Below, piece by piece: positions 17,827-28,188 of a stretch of DNA of 64,000 nt. The notes under the pieces were generated by a model. It was not told the DNA's origin. It saw nothing but the letters and a program-made list of their open reading frames with translations, and ran no database searches. The stretch covers positions 62,001-126,000 of the forward strand of contig CAVXAF010000009.1 in the NCBI GenBank assembly GCA_963759735.1. Direction: 5' to 3'. Numbering within the stretch: the stretch's first letter is position 1; each line of letters opens with the position of its first letter. This DNA comes from Hyphomicrobium_A sp963759735 (lineage in GTDB: Bacteria > Pseudomonadota > Alphaproteobacteria > Rhizobiales > Hyphomicrobiaceae). The position numbers and the translations under genes are program-made.

Positions 17827-17949
17827 TCACACGTATCCGAAACTGCGCGCTGCGACCCAGAAGGCGAACAGCGCCACGGCAACCTTTATAAGTACGTAGA
17901 ACAGCCAATGCCGCGGCTCGGGCGTGTCCTTGTGCCAGTCATCGCTCAC
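17827..17949 (-). CDS. 40-aa single-helix membrane protein, translationally coupled
   Basis: A 40-residue protein starting at GTG 17949. The GTG overlaps the TGA stop of the GFA gene (GTGA), so translation is probably coupled. It begins MSDDWHKDTPEPRHW and has one transmembrane segment (LFYVLIKVAVALFAFWVAA). It ends 8 bp before the cimA start. I recognise no family. Its position inside a tight operon is the main support. Confidence 0.6.
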   Translation of the reverse strand: MSDDWHKDTPEPRHWLFYVLIKVAVALFAFWVAARSFGYV

Positions 17950-18445
17950 GACTTGCCTCCTGGCACCGGCGACCAAGTCGTAGTGTCATGGTCGGGATGC
18001 TGATTGGAGACGACCGAAGCCAGATAGCTGGCGTACTCGGGGCTGTCGTCGCTGTGACGCACGGCGATAGCATCAAGTCGCCACAGCCAGGGAAACTGCA
18101 TCGGCATCGCCATCTGCACGACGGGTTCGATCTTTGCCGCCTCGTCGAAGGACGCGACGGTGACGTCCATCCAGTGCTCGAACTCCCACGTCAACGGCGT
18201 GCCGCAGTTGTCGCAAAATGCGCGCTTGCCGTGGTTCGAGGACGCGAACCGCTTGGGCTCACCGCGCGTCCAGGTGATCTTGTCGTAGGCCACCTTGACG
18301 AACAGCCCGAACGCGCCGCCGGTCGCCTTCTGGCACATCCGGCAATAGCAGATGCTCACCTCGTCCAGTGGCCCTTCTACTTTGAAACGCACGGCACCGC
18401 ACTGGCAGCCGCCGCTCCATGTCCGTGCCTCTCCCTGCTCTGCCG

Positions 18446-18449
<4 letters not shown>
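17946..18449 (-). CDS. GFA/CENP-V family zinc-binding protein
   Basis: A 167-residue protein of the GFA (glutathione-dependent formaldehyde-activating enzyme-like) fold. Three paired-cysteine zinc motifs are visible: CQCG near the start, CRMC, and CDNCGTP. Many members are only GFA-like and their activity is untested, so formaldehyde activation here is an annotation by fold. The ATG overlaps the cysS stop (ATGA), and the 3' end overlaps the next small gene (GTGA), showing an operon with coupled translation. Confidence 0.85.
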
Positions 18450-19873
<1,424 letters not shown>

Positions 19874-20240
19874 GACCGTCCCTAGTGTCGCCGGGGCGCT
19901 GGCAGGACGATTTCTCTGTCTCACGACTTGGGCAAAGAAGCGCGCCACGCGCCAGCGTGTATTAGCTAGCTCGAAATAATAATAACGCCGCACAGATTGA
20001 CGGCGTGTGTGGGCAGCGTGCGCTTCATGGCGCCGTTATGCGCAAACTCGCCTTCGCTCGTCAAGCCGGCCCGCGTTAACATGCGACGAGCCTTTGGTTT
20101 TTCCTCGCCTTAGCGCGACCGCTCGCCCCAATTGCTCCGCATTGACCCCCTAGCCCGTGGTGTCCATAGTTGCAGTGCACTGGCCATTTTAAGGGGCCCG
20201 GCGGCCGTACGGCGGCCACCGGGGCAGGACAGAATTCAAG
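19874..20240. other. Intergenic region between cysS and the DUF2865 gene
   Basis: A 367-bp divergent intergenic region with no convincing reading frame. It should hold the cysS-operon promoter on the minus strand and that of the DUF2865 gene on the plus strand. An A+T-richer patch lies near 19970-19987, and a GC-rich imperfect hairpin lies around 20198-20222 just before the plus-strand gene. I see no RNA gene. Confidence 0.5.
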
Positions 20241-21345
20241 ATGCCTAAAGCAGGGGCCCGGCGGCATGCTCTCCGCGCTGCGATCTTCGCCGCCGCGAGC
20301 CTTGTCGCGTGCCCGGTGATGGCACAGGGCTGGTGGCCGTGGAGCGACCAGCAGCAGGAACGCGCGCCCGTCCCCGACGAGCCGGTCTACCGCGAACCGC
20401 CACCCGCCGAAGGCGCGCCGCCGACCTACCAGCCGCGCCCCGAACCGGCACCCGGCGCACAGATGCCGCCGCCGCAAGCCGCCCCTGCCGTAAACTGGTC
20501 GACGAAGAATCCCATCTGTCTCGAACTAGAGCAGCGCCTCGTCCAGGACGGCCAGCGCTCCAACGGTATGCGCGACAGGCTGCCCGCCCTCGAGGCCGAG
20601 ATGCAGCAGTCCGAGCAGACCTACGAACAAAGCCGCTCCGATCTCGAGCGCTACGATTGCTATGAGCACTTCCTCTTCTCCAAGACGCTGCGTCGGACCC
20701 GGCGGTGTGTCGACCTCGCCGAGCACGGCGAGGAGGCGCGCCGGCGCATTGGCGAGCTGGAAGCGCAGCGCCAGCAGATCGTCAACTCAGGCGAGCGGTC
20801 GTACCGCGGCGAGATCGTCCGCGAGCTGGCTCGCAACAACTGCGGCGCCAACTACACCCAGGAAGCACGGCGCAGCGAGCGCAGCGGCAACTCCTCGATC
20901 TGGCAGGACGAGGACGAAGGCGGGTACGCCAACCGTTGGACGCCATTCGGCGGCGGCGCGCAGTCGTCCGCGACCTACCGCACGGTGTGTGTCCGCCTCT
21001 GCGACGGCTACTATTTTCCGGTGAGCTTCTCGACGCTTCCCAACCATTTCGAGCAGGACGCGGAAGTCATGCCAGTCGAAATGCGCGGCACCATCTGAAC
21101 TCTACTACTACCAGAACCCGGGCGCGGCGATGGACCAGTCCATCGCATTCCGTACCCAGGAGCCCTACACCAGCCTCAAGACGGCGTTCCGCTACCGCAA
21201 GGAGCTGGTGCGTGGCTGCTCGTGCAAGCAGGCTGAATACACACCCACTGAAGCACCGGCCGGGCAGGGAAAGCGCGCTGCCACCGAAAACCCTGCGACC
21301 GGATGGGAAGCGCGTTCCGATGTCGAGGCGCAGACCCCGCAGTAG
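20241..21345 (+). CDS. DUF2865 exported protein (frameshifted)
   Basis: An exported protein with a signal peptide (ending ACPVMAQG), a Pro-rich linker, an acidic/helical middle with Cys pairs, and the DUF2865 C-terminal domain. That domain includes YRTVCVRLCDGYYFPVSFS and, after repair, the ELYYYQNPGAAMDQSI and FRYRKELVRGCSC segments. One extra base at about 21069 changes the frame: deleting it turns EVMPVEMR into EVCQSKCAAPSEL and restores the conserved cysteines and the rest of the domain, ending at 21345. Function unknown in the family; common in Hyphomicrobiales. Confidence 0.75.
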
Positions 21346-21376
21346 CTTGCCCGACACCTCCGAAAGCCCACACTCG

Positions 21377-21919
21377 ATGCACGTCTCCGCGACCGCCGAC
21401 AGCCTCCTCGACATGCTCGAGATCCGTCCGCTCGCGGTCGACGATCTGTCGAGTGCGCGCTATGTCGTCTGCGTTGCCTTCGCGCGTGGCGCGCCCGCCC
21501 ACTATTCGGGCCCGCAAATCGAGGCCTTCGCCGAATTTGTCCGCAGCCCGCACTACAGCGACGTGCTGCTCGGCAACCGCGCCTATGGCGCTTTCATCGG
21601 CTCGGAAATGGTCGGCGTTGCGGCCTGGAGCATCGGCGAGGCGAACAGCCCGACCGCGCGGCTGGTCGCGGTGTTCGTGCATCCCCTCTTTGCTGGCAAT
21701 GGCATCGGGGCGCGACTGGTCGAGTACCTGGAGGTTGAAGCACGCGGCGCCGGTTACCGCGCCCTTGAGGCGAGTGTGACGCTGAACGCTGCCGCCTTCT
21801 TCGAGCGGCTTGGCTATCTGGAGACCAAGCGCGGCGTCTGGGGTTTACCTTCCGGCCGCGAGATTCCCATCACTTTCGTCCGCAAGATCGGCACCGGCCG
21901 GCCCGATATCATGCACTGA
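21377..21919 (+). CDS. GNAT family N-acetyltransferase
   Basis: A 180-residue acetyl-CoA-dependent acyltransferase fold. The acetyl-CoA site is visible as VAVFVHPLFAGNGIGARLVEYLE (motif A with GNGIGARL), followed by AAAFFERLGYLE (motif B). The substrate is unknown. ATG 21377 is used; ATG 21413 (MLEIRPLAVDDL) is an equally good start by comparison with the family, and neither has a strong ribosome-binding site. It lies close behind the DUF2865 gene. Confidence 0.8.
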   Translation: MHVSATADSLLDMLEIRPLAVDDLSSARYVVCVAFARGAPAHYSGPQIEAFAEFVRSPHYSDVLLGNRAYGAFIGSEMVGVAAWSIGEANSPTARLVAVFVHPLFAGNGIGARLVEYLEVEARGAGYRALEASVTLNAAAFFERLGYLETKRGVWGLPSGREIPITFVRKIGTGRPDIMH

Positions 21920-21940
21920 AGCCAGCCACCGCCGGTATGC

Positions 21941-23305
21941 TCAGACCGTCTGGCCGCGCAGCCGCGCCTCGGCTTTGGCGCGTCCCAGCAGGGGCAGCAG
22001 CAATTTCAGTTCGGGGCCGTCCTCACGCGCCGTCAAGGCGAGGCGCAGGGGATGGAAGAGCGCGCGGCCCTTGCGACCACTGGCAACCTTCAGGGCGGCG
22101 ATCCAGACGTCCCACGTCGCCGCGTCCCACGGCTCGGGCGGCAGGAGATCGGCCGCCTTGTTGGTCAGTTCGGCGTCCTCGATCAACGGCTGCATCTCCC
22201 CACTGACGACGCTCCACCAGAGGGCGGCATCGTCGAGCACCGTGAGATTGCCGCGCACGGCTGCCCAGAAATCCTCGCCACCGCCGACGCCTAAGCCCCG
22301 CAGGCGCGCGGCGACCGCCGCGTAAGGCGTCGTGTGCAACAGGCGCGCGTTGAGGCCTTGCAGCTCCTCGGGATCGAAGCGTGCCGGACCCGTGGAGATC
22401 TTGTCGAAGGCGAAACGATCGGCGAGTGCAGCCAGCGCGTGGTGCGGCTCGATCGGATCGGAGGTGCCGATCAGCGCGGTGTAGCTCGCGACCGCCATGG
22501 GCTCGAGGCCGGCCACGCGCAGACTTTCAATCGACAGCGCGCCGAGACGCTTCGACAGTGCCTGACCGTCGGCGCCGATGAGAAGGCTGTGATGTCCGAA
22601 CGCTGGATGTTCCTTGTCCAGCGCTTCGAACAGCTGCACCTGCACGCCCGTGTTGGTGACGTGATCCTCGCCGCGTATCACGTGTGTGATGCCGAAATCG
22701 GCATCGTCGACGACGCTGGTGAACGTGTAGAGGAACGAGCCGTCGGCGCGAATGACGACGGGATCGGACAGCGAGCCGACGTCGACGGTCTGGTCGCCGC
22801 GAATGAGGTCGTTCCACGAAACGATGGTCGGCAGCGGCGTCAGTCCGTCCTCGGAGTTGGCGAGGCGGAACCGCCAGTGCGGCTTGCGCCCTTCGGCCTT
22901 GAGGGCGGCGTGATCGGCCTCGCTCAGCTTCAGCCCGCTGCGGTCGTAAATGGGCGGCAGGCCGCGCGCGAGCTGGCGCTTGCGCTTGCGATCGAGTTCA
23001 TCTTCGGACTCATAGCAGGCGTAGAGCCGCCCGCGCTCTTTCAGCAGTTCGGCCGCCGCCACATAGCGATCGGTACGCGCCGACTGACGCTCCTCGCGAG
23101 CCCACTCAAGGCCCAGCCACTGTAGATCGTCGCGGATGCCAACAGCGAATTCCTCGCGCGAGCGCTGCACATCGGTGTCGTCGAGACGCAGCAGAAAGTC
23201 GCCGCCGGCCTGACGCGCGAACAGCCAGTTGAGCAGCGCGGTGCGCACGTTGCCCACGTGAAGTCGGCCCGTGGGGCTCGGCGCGAAGCGGACTTTGACG
23301 GCCAT
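21941..23305 (-). CDS. gltX: Glutamyl-tRNA synthetase
   Basis: A 454-residue class I synthetase that charges tRNA-Glu, or in organisms with two GltX copies possibly tRNA-Gln. RFAPSPTGRLHVGNVRTAL holds the HIGH-type motif. The KMSKS equivalent is ALSKRLGALS. The C-terminal alpha-helical anticodon-binding domain is complete. The protein length is typical for the shorter alphaproteobacterial GluRS type. Glutamyl-tRNA is also the entry to tetrapyrrole synthesis only in C5-pathway organisms; alphaproteobacteria normally use HemA, so no link to the bacteriochlorophyll genes is claimed. Confidence 0.92.
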   Translation of the reverse strand: MAVKVRFAPSPTGRLHVGNVRTALLNWLFARQAGGDFLLRLDDTDVQRSREEFAVGIRDDLQWLGLEWAREERQSARTDRYVAAAELLKERGRLYACYESEDELDRKRKRQLARGLPPIYDRSGLKLSEADHAALKAEGRKPHWRFRLANSEDGLTPLPTIVSWNDLIRGDQTVDVGSLSDPVVIRADGSFLYTFTSVVDDADFGITHVIRGEDHVTNTGVQVQLFEALDKEHPAFGHHSLLIGADGQALSKRLGALSIESLRVAGLEPMAVASYTALIGTSDPIEPHHALAALADRFAFDKISTGPARFDPEELQGLNARLLHTTPYAAVAARLRGLGVGGGEDFWAAVRGNLTVLDDAALWWSVVSGEMQPLIEDAELTNKAADLLPPEPWDAATWDVWIAALKVASGRKGRALFHPLRLALTAREDGPELKLLLPLLGRAKAEARLRGQTV

Positions 23306-23399
23306 GGGGGAGACGACGATCTCATGCGGAAGGTTGCAACCCTATAAGCCCGCCTCGCGGAGCCGTCAAAACGCTCCGCAGCGACAGGGCCTGGGCGCA

Positions 23400-25082
23400 T
23401 CAAAGCTCTTCGCGGAACTTGTTGACGATTGGGTAGCGGCGATCGCGCCCGAAGTTGCGCGCCGAGATTTTCACTCCGGGCGGCGCTTGGCGGCGCTTGT
23501 ACTCGGCAAGGTAGAGCAGGCGCTCGATGTGCTGCACGGTAGCCGCCGGATGGCCGCGCGCCACGATATCGGCCAGCGGCATCTCCTTTTCGACGAGGCA
23601 GGCGAGAATATCATCGAGCACCGCATACGGCGGAAGCGAATCCTGGTCGGTCTGGTTGGGGCGCAGCTCCGCCGTCGGCACCTTGGTGATGATGGCTTCG
23701 GGGATCACTTCCCCGGCCGGGCCCCTGCCGCCCGTGGGCACGTTCGCATTGCGCCAGCGCGCCAGCCGATAGACCTCCATCTTGTAGAGATCCTTCACCG
23801 GGTTGTAGCCGCCGTTCATGTCGCCGTAGAGCGTGGCGTAGCCGACCGACATCTCCGACTTGTTGCCGGTGGTGACGACCATGCTGCCGAACTTGTTCGA
23901 CAGGGCCATGAGCATGATGCCCCGCGCCCGCGCCTGCAGGTTCTCTTCCGTCGTATCGGGCGCGGTGCCGGCGAGCGCTGGTGCGAGGCTCGTGGTTATG
24001 CCCGCGACCGCCTCCTCGATGGGCAGCACCTGGTAATCGACCCCCAACGCATGGGCGCAGGCCTCGGCATCGCGCAGGCTGGCGGTCGACGTGTAGCGAT
24101 ACGGCATCATGACCGCGCGCACCCGCGATGGCCCCAGCGCGTCGACGGCGATGGCCGCCACCAGCGCACTGTCGATGCCGCCGGAGAGGCCGAGGATGAC
24201 CCCCGGAAAGCCGTTCTTCTCGACGTAATCGCGCACGCCGAGCACGCACGCCTGGTAGGCGGCGGCATCACCTTGCTCGACAGTCGCGCGTTCGCCCGTC
24301 GCGCACACCCAGCCGTTGTTCCCGCGCCGCCATTCAGTCACGATCAGCGCCTCCTCCCAGGCGGGGAGCTGCACCGCGAGGCTCTGGTCGGCGTTGAGCA
24401 CGAACGAGGCGCCGTCGAACACCAGCTCATCCTGGCCGCCGACTTGGTTGAGGTAGACGAGCGGCAAGCCGCTCTCGACCACGCGCGCCACCGCGATGTT
24501 CATGCGCACATCCGGTTTCGACCAGTCGAACGGGGAGCCGTTGGGCGACACGAGGATCTCGGCTCCGGTCTCAGCCAGGCAGTCGACGACGTCGGGGCCC
24601 CAGATGTCCTCGCAGATCGGCACGCCGACGCGCACGCCGCGCACGCTGATCGGGCCGGGCAGCGGCCCCGACGTGAACACGCGCTTTTCGTCGAACACCC
24701 CGTAGTTGGGCAGATCGACCTTGAAGCGCACCGCTTCCACGGTGCCGTTATCGATGAGTACCACCGCGTTGTAGACCTGCCCGTCCTGGGGCCAGACGGT
24801 GCCGGCAAGCACCGCCGGGCCAGGACCAAGTTCGGCGGCCAGCGCCTCGACGCTGCGCCGCGCGGCGGCAGGAAACGCCGGCTTCAGCACAAGGTCCTCA
24901 GGCGGATAGCCCGTGATGAACAGCTCCGGGAACACCACCAGATCGGCGCCGAGCGAGGCCGCCTGCGCGCGCATCGCACGCAGCTTGGCGATGTTGCCAG
25001 CGAGGTCGCCGACGGTCGGGTTCGCCTGAGCGAGAGCGATCTTGAGGGAGGACGGCGCGCCGTCCGGCTGGGCAGGGTTCAT
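23400..25082 (-). CDS. nadE: Glutamine-dependent NAD+ synthetase
   Basis: A 560-residue two-domain enzyme making NAD from deamido-NAD with glutamine as nitrogen donor. The N-terminal nitrilase-like glutaminase has the Glu/Lys/Cys triad (FPELFITGYP, DEKRVF, VPICEDIWGP). The C-terminal synthetase has the PP-loop motif LGLSGGIDSAL and the TGNKSEMSVGYATLYGD segment. The start at 25082 (MNPAQPDG) fits the family better than the longer frame. Monocistronic, with gltX downstream on the same strand after a 94-bp gap. Confidence 0.92.
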   Translation of the reverse strand: MNPAQPDGAPSSLKIALAQANPTVGDLAGNIAKLRAMRAQAASLGADLVVFPELFITGYPPEDLVLKPAFPAAARRSVEALAAELGPGPAVLAGTVWPQDGQVYNAVVLIDNGTVEAVRFKVDLPNYGVFDEKRVFTSGPLPGPISVRGVRVGVPICEDIWGPDVVDCLAETGAEILVSPNGSPFDWSKPDVRMNIAVARVVESGLPLVYLNQVGGQDELVFDGASFVLNADQSLAVQLPAWEEALIVTEWRRGNNGWVCATGERATVEQGDAAAYQACVLGVRDYVEKNGFPGVILGLSGGIDSALVAAIAVDALGPSRVRAVMMPYRYTSTASLRDAEACAHALGVDYQVLPIEEAVAGITTSLAPALAGTAPDTTEENLQARARGIMLMALSNKFGSMVVTTGNKSEMSVGYATLYGDMNGGYNPVKDLYKMEVYRLARWRNANVPTGGRGPAGEVIPEAIITKVPTAELRPNQTDQDSLPPYAVLDDILACLVEKEMPLADIVARGHPAATVQHIERLLYLAEYKRRQAPPGVKISARNFGRDRRYPIVNKFREEL

Positions 25083-25275
25083 AGGGGGATGATTTAGTGC
25101 CGGGGGGCGCCCCGGTCCAGCGGCAAGCTGGGAAAGCGTCAACCCAATCTAGCGGCGAGCGCGGAGCGCCCAGCACGGCTGGACCGCGCCCGCCTCCCAT
25201 CCTTATGATCGCAATCGCCTCCCATCATTTCTGCGTGGCGGTGATCGCTCCGTTACCGTCGAACCCGGTTATCCA

Positions 25276-26229
25276 GTGCTCGCATTGCTCAGCATCGTCG
25301 CGCCGATCTTCGCGCTCATCCTGTGCGGCTATCTCGCCCGGCGGTGGGACGCCATCGGACCGACCGCCGTCTCCGAGCTCAACAGGTTCGTCGTCTATCT
25401 GGCGCTGCCGGCATTGCTGTTCGATGTGATGGCGCATGCGAGCTGGAACGAGCTCATGCAGCCGGGCTTCATGGCGGCGTTCGGCCTCGCCTGCGGCTCA
25501 GTGTTCTACGGCACGGTGGCGACGAGCCTCGCGGTTGGTCGCCCGCTGGCCCCGGCGGGTATCGACGGGCTGCTCGGCTCGTACGCCAACACCGCTTACA
25601 TGGGCATTCCGCTGTTTATGACGCTCTATGGGCCCGAAGGCCTAGTGCCGGCGACCATCGCCTCGATCCTCACCGTGTGCGTGCTGTTTGCTACCGCGCT
25701 CGTGCTGGTCGAGTTCGGCAGCCACAACGAACCGCACCCCGGCCGGCTGGCGCTGAAGGTGGGCCGCGCGCTGGCGCGCAATCCCATACTCATCGCGCCC
25801 ATCGCCGGCACACTTTACAACGCGACGGGCCTCGGGCTGCCGGGCGCAGCTGAAACGTTCCTGAAGCTGCTCGGGGGTGCGGCGAGTCCGGCGGCCCTGG
25901 TCGTCATCGGCCTGTTCCTGGCCGGACCGCGTGCCGTCTCCCCGAAGGAAGCTGGCACGGCTGCGGCACTCGCCGCGGTCAAGCTGTTGGGGCAGCCGGC
26001 CATGACTTGGGGCCTCGCCACCCTCCTTTCGGTACCGCCGCGCCTGACCGTCATGGCAGTGCTGCTGGCGGCCCTGCCCACCGGCACCGGGCCATTCATG
26101 CTGGCCGAGCTCTACAAGCGGCCGGCTGCGGTGACTTCGGCGGTCATTCTGATCTCGACGCTCGGTTCGCTGATCACCCTGCCGCTCATCATGCTGCTGC
26201 TCGGCGTCGGAGCGAACCACGGCCGTTAG
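25276..26229 (+). CDS. AEC (auxin efflux carrier) family transporter
   Basis: A ten-helix membrane transporter of 317 residues in the AEC/bile-arsenite-riboflavin superfamily. Bacterial members move organic acids such as malate or malonate. The two inverted five-helix repeats are visible, each with its conserved Asn/Pro crossover region (NRFVVYLALPALLF near the start, YANTAYMGIPLF in the middle). A GTG start at 25276 is used, as no ATG lies nearby. Substrate unknown. Confidence 0.82.
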   Translation: MLALLSIVAPIFALILCGYLARRWDAIGPTAVSELNRFVVYLALPALLFDVMAHASWNELMQPGFMAAFGLACGSVFYGTVATSLAVGRPLAPAGIDGLLGSYANTAYMGIPLFMTLYGPEGLVPATIASILTVCVLFATALVLVEFGSHNEPHPGRLALKVGRALARNPILIAPIAGTLYNATGLGLPGAAETFLKLLGGAASPAALVVIGLFLAGPRAVSPKEAGTAAALAAVKLLGQPAMTWGLATLLSVPPRLTVMAVLLAALPTGTGPFMLAELYKRPAAVTSAVILISTLGSLITLPLIMLLLGVGANHGR

Positions 26230-26384
26230 CCCCTGCCCTCACCCCAATCAGCAGCCCGCAATCAGCGGAAGCGGAGGTCCTGCGTTCAGATCGCGATGAC
26301 GGTTTCTGACCCTGAGCGGGCGCCCGCAGGTACGTTCTGATGGGGAAGAGGGCGGTGTTCCCTACATCGCCCGCTAAATCTGCC

Positions 26385-27011
26385 TCAGCCCTTGATCCAA
26401 ATTGGAGCAGCGCTCGTGCCCCAACCGAGAAAGAAACCGAAGTGAATGTTGATCTCGCCCACCGGCTCGAGATAGCGAGCGTTCGACAACGGGCCGGATT
26501 CGACGGCCTCGAAATCACCCTTAGTAACGATATCAGAGACAACTTTCTTGGCGCCCTCGTCATCGCCTGCAACGAATACCTGCACGGTGCGACCCTTGCG
26601 AGCTTCGGCGGGGAGGAGTTGCGCGAAGACCGTGTTGTAAGCTTTCACGACCTTGGCTTGCGGAGCGAGTTTCTGGATTTCCTCCGCCGCTGAAGTCGTG
26701 TGGCCGACAGTCAGCGCCTTGTAGTCGGGCGTAATCGGGTTCGAGATATCGACGAGGATTTTGCCCGCAAAGCCACCGGCTTCGCGGATCGCTTCAGCGG
26801 CTGCGGTGAATGGCACAGCCAGTATCACCACGTCAGCGAGCTTAGTGGCCGCAGTAATGCCACCGCCCTCGGCACCTACACCAATCTCGCTTGCAAGCTT
26901 TGCGGCCCTTGCTGGATCGCGCGAACCGATGGCGACCTTTACGCCCTTGCCGGCGAGCAGACGCGCGATGCCCGCGCCCATATTGCCGGTCCCGATGATT
27001 GCGATGGTCAT
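26385..27011 (-). CDS. NADPH-dependent F420 reductase-like / NADP oxidoreductase
   Basis: A 208-residue Rossmann protein of the F420-dependent NADP reductase-like family. It begins with the NADP motif IAIIGTGNMGAGIA and continues with SRDPARAAKLA and LVDISNPITPD. Alphaproteobacteria lack F420, so a flavin or small-molecule substrate is more likely. AAGGAG precedes the ATG at 8 nt. It is divergent from a LysR regulator 120 bp away, a common arrangement in which the regulator controls the oxidoreductase. Confidence 0.8.
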   Translation of the reverse strand: MTIAIIGTGNMGAGIARLLAGKGVKVAIGSRDPARAAKLASEIGVGAEGGGITAATKLADVVILAVPFTAAAEAIREAGGFAGKILVDISNPITPDYKALTVGHTTSAAEEIQKLAPQAKVVKAYNTVFAQLLPAEARKGRTVQVFVAGDDEGAKKVVSDIVTKGDFEAVESGPLSNARYLEPVGEINIHFGFFLGWGTSAAPIWIKG

Positions 27012-27131
27012 TTGGGGTTCTCCTTTGTTCTGTGGCCGAAGCCGTCGGCCTCGACCAAACATATGGACCTGTCGCAAGCTGGGATAAATCGTCGTAGGAT
27101 TTGAATACTCGAAACCAATGGTTGGCAATCA

Positions 27132-28011
27132 ATGGATCGCTTCGCGAGCATGGAAGTCTTCGCAAAGGTCGCCGAGTTCGGGGTCATTCACCGCCGCTGC
27201 CGCCGCACTCGGAATATCCGGCCAGATGGTCGGCAAGCATATTCGGACGCTCGAAGAGCACTTAGGCATCCGACTATTGAACCGTACGACGCGTCAGCAG
27301 AGCCTCACCGATGCAGGCAAGGATTTCCTTGAACGGACGCGGATCGTGCTCGCTGAGCTTGAGGCCGCAGAGGCCCTGGCTGCCGATAGTAGGGCAAGGC
27401 CGCGGGGCGAGCTTCGCGTGAATGCGCCGGTTACCTTTGGGGCCTACAGCCTCGCGCCGCTCCTTCCGGCCTTCATGGCCGAGAATCCTGAGGTGACGGT
27501 GCGCTTGACCCTCGGCGACCGCGTCGTGGATCTCGTGGACGAAGGCTACGATTGCGTGTTCCGCGTCGGGCCGCTGACGGACAGCACCCTCATCGCTCGT
27601 GGCTTGCGACCGTTAGAGCTGTTCACCTGTGCGGCTCCTGCCTATCTGAAAGCCAGGGGCACGCCACGGCAGCCGAGCGACCTTTCGAAACACGACTGCC
27701 TGGGCTTTGCTGGTTCAGCGATTGAAGAGCGATGGGAATTTAGCGGCAAGGACGGCAAGGTCGTCGTTCCCGTCAAGTCGCGGTTCTCTGCCAACAGCGG
27801 GCAGGCACTCAAACAGGCGGCGCTCGCGGGGCTCGGGATCATCTTCCAGCCAGCAGAACTTACGCAGGAACATCTGAAGTCCGGCGGGCTGGTACGGCTG
27901 CTGCCTAGGTGGCAAGCGACACGACCAATGCATCTCCTGTTCTCGCCAGACCGAAGGATCACGCCCAAGCTCCGGTCTTTCATCGAGTTCGCGGCAAGGC
28001 GGTTTGGATGA
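27132..28011 (+). CDS. LysR-family transcriptional regulator (frameshifted near the start)
   Basis: A regulator with an N-terminal winged helix (MDRFASMEVFAKVAEF followed by SFTAAAAALGISGQMV and LLNRTTRQQSLTDAG) and a C-terminal LysR substrate-binding domain from about residue 90. One extra G in a run of four G at 27180-27183 splits the helix-turn-helix; deleting it gives VAEFGSFTAAAAALGIS, the standard LysR sequence. The group resembles regulators that sit opposite oxidoreductase genes. It probably controls the divergent NADP oxidoreductase and itself from the shared intergenic region. Confidence 0.85.
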
Positions 28012-28188
28012 CAGCACGCTTAGGTGCTGATTTTCTGTTCCCGGCCTTAGGGGACCGCCCGAGGGCACAGCGCCAACTCCTGCTTCTGCCCGTCGCGGCC
28101 GCAGCAAGTCGGCACAGGAGTGCGGACCTAGCTGTCTGCCCTGCCGACTGACGCCCTCGCCGATAGGCGCCCGGACGATCGGCGCGGG

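Noticed and set aside
20705..21919. A 404-codon frame covering the DUF2865 region and the acetyltransferase
   Set aside because: The first part is an alternative frame of the DUF2865 gene with shadow composition. Only the acetyltransferase part is real.
23271..25097. A 608-codon plus-strand frame opposite nadE, and similar long frames opposite cimA (16334-17899), gltX and the ABC exporter
   Set aside because: High-GC coding DNA leaves long antisense frames open. These are rich in Arg/His/Asp/Glu with no motif, while the opposite strand encodes complete known enzymes.
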